A stretch of DNA of 64,000 bases, from assembly GCF_016801775.1 (NCBI RefSeq), contig NZ_CP069004.1, positions 1,426,001 through 1,490,000 of the forward strand. Direction: 5' to 3'. This DNA is from Sulfitobacter mediterraneus. GTDB taxonomy: Bacteria; Pseudomonadota; Alphaproteobacteria; Rhodobacterales; Rhodobacteraceae. The position numbers and the translations under genes were made by a program. Numbering within the stretch: position 1 is the stretch's first letter; each line of letters begins with the position of its first letter. The notes beneath the pieces are model-generated. The model made no database searches. It saw nothing but the letters and a program-made list of their open reading frames with translations, and had not been told where the DNA came from. Positions 26,623-35,249 of this stretch are shown one piece after another.

Positions 26623-27929
26623 TCAGCCGCCTCGCCATATGGCACGTTCTGGCCGCCGTAGCGGCGGACACGCAGGTTGCATTGTTCGGCGTGGCCGACA
26701 AAGCCTTCGAGCAGGCACAGGCGTGAGCCATAGGCGCCGATCATCGCGGCGGCTTCGTCCGTGGTGACTTTCTGATAGCTGTGGGTCTTGAGGTATTTGC
26801 CGACCCACAGACCGCCCGTGTAGCGACCGGCCTTCTTGGTGGGCAGCGTGTGGTTGGTGCCGATCACCTTGTCACCATTGGCCACATTGGTGCGCGGACC
26901 AAGGAACAGCGCGCCATAGCTGTGCATGTTCTCCAGATACCAGTCATCACGGTCCGTCATCACCTGCACATGCTCATAGGCCATGTCATTGGCAACCTGC
27001 AGCATCTCGTCATGGCTGTCGCATAGCACCACATCACCAAAGTCTTCCCAGCTGACCGAAGCGGTGTTGGCGGTCGGCAGGATCTTCAGGATACGCTCGA
27101 TCTCGCCCATCGTCGCCTCGGCCAGTTTGCGCGAGGTGGTGATCAGGCAGGCGGGGCTGTTGTAGCCGTGTTCGGCCTGTCCCAGCAGATCGGTGGCGCA
27201 CATCTCGGCATCCACCGTGTCATCGGCAATCACCATGGTCTCGGTGGGCCCGGCAAACAGATCAATGCCCACCCGGCCAAAGAGCTGGCGCTTGGCCTCG
27301 GCGACAAAGGCGTTGCCCGGCCCAACCAGCAGATGCACCGGCGCGATGCTTTCGGTGCCGATGGCCATCGCGCCCACCGCCTGAATGCCGCCCAGAACAT
27401 AGATCTCGTCCGCGCCGCCGATGTGCATTGCAGCAATCACTGCCGGGTTCGGCTCTCCGTTGAAGGGCGGTGTGCAGGCGATGATGCGCGGCACCCCCGC
27501 CACCTTGGCCGTGGCCACCGACATATGCGCCGAAGCAACCATCGGGAATTTGCCGCCAGGCACATAGCAGCCCACCGATTGCACCGGGATGTTCTTGTGG
27601 CCCAAAATCACACCGGGCAGCGTTTCCACTTCGATATCGGTCATCGAGGCCCGTTGCGCCTTGGCGAAATTGACCACCTGTTCCTGGGCAAAGCGGATGT
27701 CGGCCATGTCACGCTCGGACACCTTGGCGATGATCGCCGCGATCTCGTCATCCGACAGGCGGTAGGACGGACGGTCATAGCCGTCAAACTTCACCGCCAG
27801 CTCATGCACCGCAGCATCGCCGCGCGCCTCGATATCCGCCAAAGTGGAGGCCACAACATCCCGCACCTTCGCGTCATCTTCTGCTTTTTCTGTCTCGGGC
27901 TTGCTGCGCTTGAGAAATTCGATCGCCAT
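26619..27929 (-). CDS. Histidinol-dehydrogenase-family enzyme (catabolic paralog)
   Basis: 436 residues. HisD-fold zinc dehydrogenase: [39 protein letters not shown], zinc ligands Gln251/His254 in [10 protein letters not shown], and the catalytic Glu-His in MAYEHVQV. HisD oxidises an alcohol to a carboxylic acid in two NAD-dependent steps. Roseobacter paralogs outside his operons include sulfopropanediol dehydrogenase HpsN. The location amid ABC import and SnoaL genes, with no his genes, indicates oxidation of a primary alcohol in catabolism rather than histidine synthesis. It is translationally coupled to the downstream SnoaL gene. Confidence 0.88.
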   Translation of the reverse strand: MAIEFLKRSKPETEKAEDDAKVRDVVASTLADIEARGDAAVHELAVKFDGYDRPSYRLSDDEIAAIIAKVSERDMADIRFAQEQVVNFAKAQRASMTDIEVETLPGVILGHKNIPVQSVGCYVPGGKFPMVASAHMSVATAKVAGVPRIIACTPPFNGEPNPAVIAAMHIGGADEIYVLGGIQAVGAMAIGTESIAPVHLLVGPGNAFVAEAKRQLFGRVGIDLFAGPTETMVIADDTVDAEMCATDLLGQAEHGYNSPACLITTSRKLAEATMGEIERILKILPTANTASVSWEDFGDVVLCDSHDEMLQVANDMAYEHVQVMTDRDDWYLENMHSYGALFLGPRTNVANGDKVIGTNHTLPTKKAGRYTGGLWVGKYLKTHSYQKVTTDEAAAMIGAYGSRLCLLEGFVGHAEQCNLRVRRYGGQNVPYGEAAE

Positions 27930-27934
27930 TGCTC

Positions 27935-28471
27935 TTATCCTTGATTGTCGGGCCGGGGCGGCGTTTTTTCGCCCCGGTCATAGCTTTCCCAGCCTTCGCC
28001 GTTGAACACATCGACACCCAGCTGGGCTAATACATGCGGAAAATCGACCATCACCCAGTTGTCCGAGATCTTGCCGTCTTCAACTTTCCAGAAATCCATG
28101 TAGCGGATTTCAATTCTTTTACCTGTGGGCGCGAGACCCATGAAATCGCCCGAATGCGTGGCTTCCTGCCGGCCAAAGGCCGCGGCCCATTCGCCCATGT
28201 AAAGGCGGGCCTCGTCCACACAGACCTTGTCCGAGAACGCCGCCTGAAAGGGGCGTTGCCAGTTGTCCTGAAACTGCGTCAGGCCGGTTTTGGTGCCGCA
28301 GCCGGTGTTGCCCATCCAGCGAAAGCTATCGTGGAAGAATGCGCCAATGCCATCAATCGTATGGTCATTCAGCCCATCTACCATGCCTTCGATCACGGCG
28401 CGGGTCTCATCTGTTTTGCTCAGGTCCGTATCACGGCTCAGCACGGCTTGTTCGGGTCGGGATCCTTTCAT
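27935..28471 (-). CDS. SnoaL/NTF2-like protein 3 (single domain)
   Basis: 178 residues. One NTF2-fold domain containing [46 protein letters not shown] and [21 protein letters not shown]; this corresponds to the C-terminal half of protein 2. The last 20 residues are charged and Pro-rich. It sits 5 bp ahead of the HisD-like gene and after a 122-bp gap with a hairpin, so it may begin a second expression segment of the operon. Family known, reaction not. Confidence 0.8.
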   Translation of the reverse strand: MKGSRPEQAVLSRDTDLSKTDETRAVIEGMVDGLNDHTIDGIGAFFHDSFRWMGNTGCGTKTGLTQFQDNWQRPFQAAFSDKVCVDEARLYMGEWAAAFGRQEATHSGDFMGLAPTGKRIEIRYMDFWKVEDGKISDNWVMVDFPHVLAQLGVDVFNGEGWESYDRGEKTPPRPDNQG

Positions 28472-28534
28472 CGGATCATCCTTTCTTGCATAGGTTTCAG
28501 ATCAGCACGCGCCGATCCTGCCTATGAAGTCCCG

Positions 28535-28561
28535 CGGCATCCGGTTGAGCGCCGGATGCCG
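28535..28561 (-). repeat. Intergenic hairpin between permease and SnoaL genes
   Basis: Perfect 10-bp stem (CGGCATCCGG / CCGGATGCCG) with a 7-nt loop and no U-tract. It separates the importer genes from the enzyme genes on the same strand, and may set the stability or read-through of the two mRNA segments. Confidence 0.55.
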
Positions 28562-28593
28562 GGCAGTTGCCCCATGTCGTGCCTTGCTGCTCA

Positions 28594-29748
28594 TCAGCCT
28601 TTCACCGCACCTGCGGTCAGGCCGCTGACGATCTGGCGTTGGAACACCATCACCAGCAGGAACAATGGCGCCGTGATCGACACCGCCGCAGCCACAGCAA
28701 CCACTTGGTCAGTGGTGGTGGTTTCGCGGTTGAACATGCCTGCGATCGCCGGAACCATCGTTTGATTGCTGGCATCAAGCAGCAAAGAGGTCACGAGGAA
28801 GTCGTTATAGGCCAGCAAGAAGCTGAAGAGACCCGTCGTGATCACCCCCGGCCACATGACTGGCATGATCACCAGACGGAAGGCTTTGAAGTGTGAACAG
28901 CCGTCCACACGTGCGGCCTCGTCCAGATCCGCAGGGATGTTGGAGAAGAAGCTGCGCAGCATCCAGATCGTAAAGGGTTGGTTGATCGCCACCAGAACCG
29001 CGATCACCGCGATGGGCTTGCCGTAAAGCGTGGGCGCGTTTTCACCCAAGATCGGGGCCAGCCATTCAGACGAGCTGATGAACACAGGCAGGTAGCCTGC
29101 GACCAGAACCGAATGCGGCAGGGCGCGGAAAACAAGTGCAATGATCAGCAGCCAGAAGGCCAGAACCGAACCGGACCGTGCCAGCCCGTAGCCTGCCAAT
29201 GTCCCCACCGTCAGAGAGACAGTCACAACGCCGGCGGTCACGATCAGGGAGTTGGCAAAGTTGTTGGCAAATCCGCGTTCAAACCAGACCGTGTAATAAT
29301 GTTCCGTGGTTGCGCCCAGCACATCTTTGCCAAGCGGGCCAAGCAGTGGGTTCACCACGTTGCTGACCACGGGGAACACCCCGAGGAACAAAAAGATCAC
29401 AGCGACACCCGCCAGCGCAGCAGCGATGATCCAGCCCAGCACCAGCCAACCGCCGGGAGAGTGGCGTTCGACCAGTGCGGGCAACCGCTGCATGCAGAGG
29501 CGGATCACGAAATAGATCAGCACAACGCCAAGCAGGATATCGAACAGCGAGAGCCCATTGCCATTGGCCACGGTTTCGGGGCCAAAGATCACGTTCAGCG
29601 GGTTGCTGTCGAAAGCATCCACGGGGGATTTGAAGCTCATCACCGTGATCCAGAAGATCGGGAAAGCGGCGATCACACTCCAGATCGCGAGGAAGCTGCC
29701 CGATGCGATCTTGAGCGATGTCGGTTGTTGAAGGGCGCGAGCAGTCAT
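28594..29748 (-). CDS. ABC transporter permease 2 (CUT1/MalG type)
   Basis: 384 residues. The C-terminal 280 residues are a normal MalG-like permease with the EAA loop (NIPADLDEAARVDGCSHFKAFRLVIMP) that contacts the ATPase. Between the first membrane helix (about 16-36) and the core there is an extra stretch of about 100 residues with two more hydrophobic segments (LFDILLGVVLIYFVIRL; WLVLGWIIAAALAGVAVIFLF), unusual for this family. It overlaps permease 1 by 1-3 bp (TAATG). Partner of permease 1, the binding protein and the TTG-started ATPase. Confidence 0.93.
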   Translation of the reverse strand: MTARALQQPTSLKIASGSFLAIWSVIAAFPIFWITVMSFKSPVDAFDSNPLNVIFGPETVANGNGLSLFDILLGVVLIYFVIRLCMQRLPALVERHSPGGWLVLGWIIAAALAGVAVIFLFLGVFPVVSNVVNPLLGPLGKDVLGATTEHYYTVWFERGFANNFANSLIVTAGVVTVSLTVGTLAGYGLARSGSVLAFWLLIIALVFRALPHSVLVAGYLPVFISSSEWLAPILGENAPTLYGKPIAVIAVLVAINQPFTIWMLRSFFSNIPADLDEAARVDGCSHFKAFRLVIMPVMWPGVITTGLFSFLLAYNDFLVTSLLLDASNQTMVPAIAGMFNRETTTTDQVVAVAAAVSITAPLFLLVMVFQRQIVSGLTAGAVKG

Positions 29749-30770
29749 TAGTGGGTCCCCCGATGGTCGCGCCAGGTGCGCTTGAGAAGTGGCACGAGCA
29801 GGATCGCAATCCCGATCATTGTCAGCATGGCCGAGGCCGATGCCCGTGAAACAGAGCGGTTGCCTGCCTGATCCGGCACAAGGAAGTCATAGGTCAGCCA
29901 TTGCAGGGAAATCACGTAACCCTGGCTGCTGAAGCCAACGATCTCTTCGAAGGCACGGTAGCAATCCATCAGGTGAATGATGGTCACAAAGATGATCAGC
30001 GGCATCAGATGCGGAATAATGATCAGGCGCAGACGCTGCCAACGGCTTGCCCCGTCGATCACCGCGCTTTCAAGGCTGTCCTGGTTCACTGTCTGGAGGC
30101 CGGCATAGAAGATGATCGCGGCAAAGGGCGCGACGTGCCAGACGCGGTAGAACATCATCATCAATTCGATGGTCCAGGCCTGGGCAAAGAGCGCCAGATC
30201 CTTGGCGGTCCACCATTCCAGAAAGGCCGTCAGAATACCGTCGCCGCGGAACAGCCAGTTGATCGAAAGAGCGCCGATCACAGGTGTCACGACAAATGGC
30301 AGCAGCGAGATAAAGATCACCGGCCCGCGAATGGCGCGGCTGGCGTTGTTGATGGTGAGCGCGATCAGCAACCCGGTGCCCACAACAAGTGGCAGGGTGA
30401 CCAGCGTAAACATCAGGGTAAAGCGCAGAGCTTTCCAGAAATCGATGGTTTGCAGCTTGCCCCATGCCCCTTCGGACACAGCCTCCCAGAAACGGTCCAG
30501 TTCAAGCACATTGCGGTAGCTTTGCAACCCGACGAATGTGGTCTCTGTAATGACCTCGCCATGTTCGTCCAGCTCCGGGATGGTTTGTGTTTCCATCGTA
30601 CAGGTCTGGGTCAGAAAACCCGGCGTGCAGGTCTCAACTTCGATGGTTTTGTAGATAGGCTGTGTCAGATTAAAGCTTTGCCAGAACACCGTGATCAGCG
30701 GGAAAGCAATAAAAATCAGCATTATCAATACGGACGGGCCGACAAATGCGGCGAATGTCTTGAACTTCAT
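29748..30770 (-). CDS. ABC transporter permease 1 (CUT1/MalF type)
   Basis: 340 residues, about six membrane segments, and the EAA loop (NQDSLESAVIDGASRWQRLRLIIIPHLMP). The first periplasmic loop is expanded (about residues 35-85) and contains two Cys (TCTPGFLTQTC) that could form a disulfide. ATG at 30770 with a strong GGGAGG upstream; a longer frame extends into the hairpin region and was rejected. Works with permease 2 to move the imported carbohydrate-like substrate across the inner membrane. Confidence 0.93.
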   Translation of the reverse strand: MKFKTFAAFVGPSVLIMLIFIAFPLITVFWQSFNLTQPIYKTIEVETCTPGFLTQTCTMETQTIPELDEHGEVITETTFVGLQSYRNVLELDRFWEAVSEGAWGKLQTIDFWKALRFTLMFTLVTLPLVVGTGLLIALTINNASRAIRGPVIFISLLPFVVTPVIGALSINWLFRGDGILTAFLEWWTAKDLALFAQAWTIELMMMFYRVWHVAPFAAIIFYAGLQTVNQDSLESAVIDGASRWQRLRLIIIPHLMPLIIFVTIIHLMDCYRAFEEIVGFSSQGYVISLQWLTYDFLVPDQAGNRSVSRASASAMLTMIGIAILLVPLLKRTWRDHRGTH

Positions 30771-30825
30771 GCGACCTCCCTTTCCGGTATTCGGCTGTTT
30801 GTTAATTGAGTTGGTTTGGGAAATC

Positions 30826-30850
30826 GGGGCCGCCCGCAAAAGGCGGCCCC
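30826..30850 (-). repeat. Stem-loop after the substrate-binding-protein gene
   Basis: Perfect 9-bp stem GGGGCCGCC / GGCGGCCCC with a 7-nt loop, 10 nt behind the stop of the binding-protein gene. Such stem-loops commonly protect the mRNA of the abundant binding protein and lower expression of the downstream permeases. No U-tract. Confidence 0.6.
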
Positions 30851-30859
30851 GCAACCGGA

Positions 30860-32068
30860 TCAGTCGATCAGGCCGGATTCTTTGGCAGCTGTTATATAGG
30901 CCGCTTCGATGTCTGCCAGCGCAGTTGCCGCGTCTTTTGCACCGGTCAGGTAGTCGGAGATCCCGTTACCCAAAGAGGTGTGCATGATGCCCATCGGACC
31001 GGACGCAGGGTAAGGCTTGGCACCTTTTTGTGCGGTCGCCGCAGCGCCGGCTGCCAGTGGACCAGGCTCATAGCCTGCGATCAGCCACACAGCCGCGTCG
31101 TTGTTGGCTTTGACGACTTCCTCGTCCATGCCTTCCATCGCAACGCGGAACGCCGCTTCGGCTTCTTCGTCGGTGATGTTGGAGGCGATCACGATACCGT
31201 CCCACCAGATCGAGGAGGCAGGTGCAGCAGAACCCATTGGCGCAGCGGCCATTTTGACTTTGCCGACAACTTGGCTTTCCGCTTCGTCATCCATTGCGCC
31301 GCCGCGGCTGGCCCAGAGGTTCGCCATGGCGATTTTGCCCTGCTGGAACTGCTGCTGCACATATGTGGAATCGGACACCAGGTATTCTGGATCCATATAC
31401 GCGGTCAGAGCCTTGAGTGTTTCAAGAGACTTGATGCCCTTTTCGTTGTTGATCGTTGGCATGTTGTTGCCGTCGATGAACGAACCGCCCTCGCCGAGAT
31501 ACATGTTGATGAACTCTTCGCCGAGGTTCCAACCTGTTTTGAAGGTGCCACCCAAGGGGTATTCAACAACGCCTGCCGCCTTGATCTTCTCAGCTGCGGC
31601 CAACACTTCGTCATAGGTTGTCGGAACAGCGATACCCAGATCGTTCAGGATGTCCTCGCGGTACATCAGGTGCTGGTTGTTCACCATCATGGCAATCGCC
31701 ATGATCTTGCCATCCACAGTGATCTTCTGGTTTGGCGTCAGGTTCTGGCCGTATTTGGCAACCAGATCATCCAACGGACGGATCGAGCCGCTTGTCAGCA
31801 GCGGGATCATGGTGGAGTTGGCAACGCCGCCAATGTGATACAGCGATGGGTTCGCAGCGAAAGCTTCTGGCTGCTTTTCGCGGAAGTCCTGGTCGAGGTT
31901 GGCCTCGAAGTTCCCGCATTCTGCCATCGCGTCTGTGACAGCTTTCCATGCTTCAAAGCCCGCAGACAGCGAACGCAATTCGACAGTGTTTTCAAACGCG
32001 CAGTCCGCAGCAACAATGCTGCCTGCAACGCTCATCACACCTGCCATGAGGATTGTCTTGAGTTTCAT
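30860..32068 (-). CDS. ABC transporter substrate-binding protein (CUT1, extracellular solute-binding family 1)
   Basis: 402 residues. Signal peptide residues 1-20 (MKLKTILMAGVMSVAGSIVA, cleavage about A20/A21). The mature part is a family-1 solute-binding protein (NPSLYHIGGVANSTMIPLL; NQHLMYREDILNDLGI; GKIAMANLWASRGG). Cys residues at mature positions 3 and about 31 may form a disulfide. The ATG at 32068 has GGGAG 9 nt upstream. The family binds mono- or oligosaccharides, polyols or sugar-like compounds; the ligand cannot be deduced here. Flanked by stem-loops on both sides. Confidence 0.93.
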   Translation of the reverse strand: MKLKTILMAGVMSVAGSIVAADCAFENTVELRSLSAGFEAWKAVTDAMAECGNFEANLDQDFREKQPEAFAANPSLYHIGGVANSTMIPLLTSGSIRPLDDLVAKYGQNLTPNQKITVDGKIMAIAMMVNNQHLMYREDILNDLGIAVPTTYDEVLAAAEKIKAAGVVEYPLGGTFKTGWNLGEEFINMYLGEGGSFIDGNNMPTINNEKGIKSLETLKALTAYMDPEYLVSDSTYVQQQFQQGKIAMANLWASRGGAMDDEAESQVVGKVKMAAAPMGSAAPASSIWWDGIVIASNITDEEAEAAFRVAMEGMDEEVVKANNDAAVWLIAGYEPGPLAAGAAATAQKGAKPYPASGPMGIMHTSLGNGISDYLTGAKDAATALADIEAAYITAAKESGLID

Positions 32069-32092
32069 TTGGTTTTCTCCCTGTAGATAAAG

Positions 32093-32110
32093 CCGCGCCT
32101 TGGGGCGCGG
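32093..32110 (-). repeat. Hairpin between ATPase and binding-protein genes
   Basis: 7-bp stem CCGCGCC / GGCGCGG with a 4-nt loop, located upstream of the binding-protein ribosome site. A possible attenuation or mRNA-processing point. Confidence 0.5.
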
Positions 32111-32127
32111 TTCGGTTTGCCGGAGGA

Positions 32128-33177
32128 TCAATCCTCCAGCCGTGCCCCTGTTTCTGCATCAAACAAGTGGCAGTGATCTTGAGGTATCGTGATCGACACC
32201 ATATCGCCGATCTCGGCGCGGAAGGTTTTGTCCGCACGGGCACTGACCAGCGCACTTCCGATCCGAACGCTGACCATGGTCGCATCGCCCAAAAGCTCCA
32301 GCGTGTAGATCGGCGCATTGATATTGCCGCCTTCCGCAGAAACCGTCGCATCCTCGGCGCGGAAGCCCAAAGTGATCGGGCCGTCCTTGACCTTCAGACC
32401 CGGAATGTTGGTGTGCTTGGCCGTGAAGGCGCCGCCCGCGATCTCGCCATCGATCAGGTTCATCGCCGGGTTGCCGATAAAGCTGGCGACAAAGGTGTTG
32501 GCCGGACGGTCATAGATGTCTGTGGGGCTGCCAACCTGTTGCACGATGCCTTTTTCCATCACCACAACCCGATCCGCGAGCGTCATCGCCTCAATCTGGT
32601 CATGGGTCACGTAAATGGTGGTCGCCGCCAGCTCGTGGCTGAGGTTCTTGATCTGGGCACGGGTTGAAACCCGCAGCTTGGCGTCGAGGTTTGACAGAGG
32701 TTCATCCATCAAGAACACATTCGGCTCACGCACAATAGCGCGGGCCAAGGCCACACGCTGGCGCTGACCACCCGAAAGCTCTGCCGGTTTGCGGTGCAGG
32801 AATTCGTCGAGTTCCACCATCGCGCTGGCCCGCATCACTTTTTCATTGTGGGTCGTAGGATCGACCCCCCGCACCCGCAATGGAAAGCGGATGTTCTCAT
32901 AAACGTTGAGATTGGGATAAAGCGCGTAACTCTGGAACACCATCGCCACGTCGCGATCTTTGGGTTCCAGATCATTCACGACCTGACCACCGATCAGGAT
33001 CTCACCATCGGTGGGATCCTCCAGACCTGCGATCATCCGCATGGTTGTTGTCTTGCCGCAGCCCGAAGGCCCCAGCAGAACCAGAAATTCCCGATCCGCA
33101 ATCGTCAGATCGAATTTGTTGACACCTATGAAGGCACCCCATCGTTTTGAAACGCCGGACAATTTGATTTCGGCCAA
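32128..33177 (-). CDS. ABC transporter ATP-binding protein (CUT1/MalK/UgpC type)
   Basis: 349 residues. Walker A GPSGCGKTT, Q-loop QSYALYP, signature LSGGQRQR, Walker B VFLMDEPLSNLD, H-loop VTHDQ, then a C-terminal OB-fold regulatory domain as in MalK (about 240-349). The start is a TTG (read as Met, AEIKLSGVSKRWG) supported by GGGGGGAG 6 nt upstream; no ATG is available at a correct position. It is the first gene of the long minus-strand operon and lies right behind the two LacI-type palindromes. Confidence 0.93.
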   Translation of the reverse strand: MAEIKLSGVSKRWGAFIGVNKFDLTIADREFLVLLGPSGCGKTTTMRMIAGLEDPTDGEILIGGQVVNDLEPKDRDVAMVFQSYALYPNLNVYENIRFPLRVRGVDPTTHNEKVMRASAMVELDEFLHRKPAELSGGQRQRVALARAIVREPNVFLMDEPLSNLDAKLRVSTRAQIKNLSHELAATTIYVTHDQIEAMTLADRVVVMEKGIVQQVGSPTDIYDRPANTFVASFIGNPAMNLIDGEIAGGAFTAKHTNIPGLKVKDGPITLGFRAEDATVSAEGGNINAPIYTLELLGDATMVSVRIGSALVSARADKTFRAEIGDMVSITIPQDHCHLFDAETGARLED

Positions 33178-33203
33178 AGCGATCTCCCCCCGCAATGATG
33201 TTT

Positions 33204-33219
33204 TTGCATACGTTTGCAA
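33204..33219. promoter_or_regulatory. LacI-type operator 1 (TTGCATACGTTTGCAA)
   Basis: 16-bp palindrome with one mismatched pair and the central CG typical of LacI-family sites, 27 nt upstream of the ATPase start. It has the same core (GCATACGTTTGC) as operator 2 in inverse orientation. Probable binding site for the LacI regulator encoded at 23784-24803. Confidence 0.7.
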
Positions 33220-33259
33220 CAAGGGTAGACATGTGACCTACCTTACGGCAAGTTCTTTT

Positions 33260-33275
33260 TCGCAAACGTATGCAA
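33260..33275. promoter_or_regulatory. LacI-type operator 2 (TCGCAAACGTATGCAA)
   Basis: Second copy of the CG-centred palindrome. Its centre is 56 bp from that of operator 1, about 5.3 helical turns. It lies 25 nt upstream of the GTG start of SnoaL protein 4. Two operators in one divergent promoter suggest joint repression of both arms. Confidence 0.7.
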
Positions 33276-33299
33276 AAAACTGAACCACAGGCTTATAAC

Positions 33300-34301
33300 G
33301 TGTTAACATTTAAAGAAGAAAAGCGCCTCGTCCGCGCCCACCATGCCGCCCTCATTTCGGCAGATCCGGCGAAAATCGGCGAATCGATGCAGCGTGATGT
33401 TGCCGAAGATTACCTCTGGCGCGGCTTCCATCCCTTTGGGCTTATCAATGGCGCTGAGACCGTCGCCTCCCGCTTTTGGACGCCCCTGCGCACCGCCCTC
33501 ACCCGGATGCAACGGCGCGAGGATATCTTCTTTGCCGGCACCAACGAAATGGACGGCTTCAAAGGGGTCTGGGTGGTGTCCATGGGCCATCTGATGGGGC
33601 TGTTTGATCAGCCTTGGCTGGGCATCAAACCCACCAACAAAATGGCGTTCCTGCGGTATTGTAGCTTTGACCGGGTCGAGAATGGCAAAATCACCGAAAC
33701 AGCCATGTACTTCGACATTCCACACCTGATGACCCAGGCCGGGCAATGTCCCTTCCCGTCACAGACCGCCTTCCATCTGGTGCAACCCGGCCCGATGACC
33801 CACGACGGCTTGTTGATCGATGACCAACCCGAAGAGGAAGGCGCAGCCACGCTCGCTGCCATCAATGCGATGATTGGCGATCTGGGGCAGTGGAAATCCG
33901 GCCTGACCCTTGAGGACGAGCTGGTCCGCACATGGCATGACGACATGATCTGGTGGGGGCCAGAGGGGATTGGCGCGACCTACACCATTGAACGCTATGC
34001 CAAACAACACGCTGGCCCTTTCCGCGCCGGTTTCACCGACCGCGCCAAGACCAGACATATCGCAAGGCTGGCCGAGGGGCATTATGGCGGCTTTTTTGGC
34101 TGGCCCAATTTTACCGCCCGCCCCACCGGCGGCTTTATGGGACTGCCCGGCAGTGACACCAGCGGCGAATTCAGGGTGATCGACATCTACCGCCGCGACG
34201 GGGACAAGCTGGCCGAAAACTGGATCTTCATTGACCTGCTGCATTTCTGGAAGACCCAAGGTCGCGACTTTCTGGCCGAAGCCACAGGGCAGAGCACATG
34301 A
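33300..34301 (+). CDS. SnoaL/NTF2-like protein 4 (two-domain)
   Basis: 333 residues from GTG at 33300 (CAGG 8 nt upstream). This start places the HPFG motif at residue 44, the same as in protein 2 (residue 46); an ATG at 33270 lies inside operator 2 and has no ribosome site. Half 1: GFHPFGLINGAETVASRFW and CSFDRVENGKITETAMYFDIPHLM. Half 2: WWGPEGIGATYTIERYAKQ and IYRRDGDKLAENWIFIDLLHFW. Paralog of protein 2. It is the first gene of the plus-strand arm and overlaps the lactonase gene by 4 bp. Confidence 0.8.
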   Translation: MLTFKEEKRLVRAHHAALISADPAKIGESMQRDVAEDYLWRGFHPFGLINGAETVASRFWTPLRTALTRMQRREDIFFAGTNEMDGFKGVWVVSMGHLMGLFDQPWLGIKPTNKMAFLRYCSFDRVENGKITETAMYFDIPHLMTQAGQCPFPSQTAFHLVQPGPMTHDGLLIDDQPEEEGAATLAAINAMIGDLGQWKSGLTLEDELVRTWHDDMIWWGPEGIGATYTIERYAKQHAGPFRAGFTDRAKTRHIARLAEGHYGGFFGWPNFTARPTGGFMGLPGSDTSGEFRVIDIYRRDGDKLAENWIFIDLLHFWKTQGRDFLAEATGQST

Positions 34302-35164
34302 GAATAGACGCGCACCATCATCTTTGGGATCTCGGCGCTGTGCATTACCCTTGGCTGATGGCCAAGGGGGTGGAACGGTTCTTTGGCAACCCCGCCCCGA
34401 TCCAGCAGGACTATCTGCTGGATCAGTTTCGCAAGGATGCTGCCGGATTTGACGCCTCTGTCCATATTCAGGTGGGCGCCGCCGACAGTATCGCCGAGGC
34501 AACCTGGGTGCAGATGGTAGCGGACAACGCACCGGACTGGCCCTTGGCGCAGGTGGTGTTTTGCGATCTGACCGCGCCCGATCTTGATGCGCAGCTTGAT
34601 CATTTCCAGACGCTCAGCACCCTGCGCGGTGTGCGGCAGATCGTCGGCCGCGCCCCCGGCGAGGACGCCGTGACCGGCACCAACGATCTGCTGGACAACC
34701 CCGCGTTTGCCAAGGGGCTTGCGCTGGCTGGCAAACGCGGATTGTCCTTTGATCTGCAACTCATTCCCGAGCTTTACGATGGAATGGCACGGGTGTTGGA
34801 CCATGCCCCGGATGTACCTGTCGCATTGTGCCATGCCGGATCGCCCCATGATCGCAGCACGGCAGGCATCACCGCCTGGGCGAAATCCCTGCGCCGAATG
34901 TCCGAGCGCCCGCAGGTCACGTGCAAACTTTCGGGTTTGGGCATGTTTGATCACAACTGGACCGCAGACAGTATCCGCCCGATCATCGAGACATGCCTTG
35001 ATCAATTTGGTCCGGACCGCTGCATGTTTGGATCGAACTTTCCGGTGGATTCGCTTTACTCGGATTATGAAACGCTGATCGGCGCCTATGAGGCCATCGT
35101 GCCAGCAGACGCCAAACAGGCGGTCTTTGGCGGCACCGCAGCAGGTTTTTACGGCCTCAAATAG
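34298..35164 (+). CDS. COG3618-type amidohydrolase (sugar/dicarboxylate lactonase-like)
   Basis: 288 residues, TIM-barrel metal-dependent hydrolase. The N-terminal MRIDAHHHLWD supplies the HxH metal motif; VALCHAGSP and CMFGSNFPVDS (late Asp) complete the site. Members hydrolyse L-fuconolactone, L-rhamnonolactone or 2-pyrone-4,6-dicarboxylate. In this cluster it probably opens a lactone formed by one of the dehydrogenases. Coupled to SnoaL protein 4 by an ATGA overlap. Followed by core glpX 85 bp later. Confidence 0.86.
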   Translation: MRIDAHHHLWDLGAVHYPWLMAKGVERFFGNPAPIQQDYLLDQFRKDAAGFDASVHIQVGAADSIAEATWVQMVADNAPDWPLAQVVFCDLTAPDLDAQLDHFQTLSTLRGVRQIVGRAPGEDAVTGTNDLLDNPAFAKGLALAGKRGLSFDLQLIPELYDGMARVLDHAPDVPVALCHAGSPHDRSTAGITAWAKSLRRMSERPQVTCKLSGLGMFDHNWTADSIRPIIETCLDQFGPDRCMFGSNFPVDSLYSDYETLIGAYEAIVPADAKQAVFGGTAAGFYGLK

Positions 35165-35249
35165 GGCCGCGCGGCCACTGCATGCTTGTGCCAATCGGTA
35201 TGGGCGGTTAGAGCATGAGCTGACTTTTTGACCAGCAAGGACATTGCCC

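Noticed and set aside
26619..27929. Biosynthetic hisD
   Set aside because: No other his genes nearby and the context is a catabolic importer cluster, so a HisD-family paralog is more likely.
30806..32086. 426-codon plus-strand frame
   Set aside because: Antisense of the binding-protein gene with its clear signal peptide; a shadow of codon bias.
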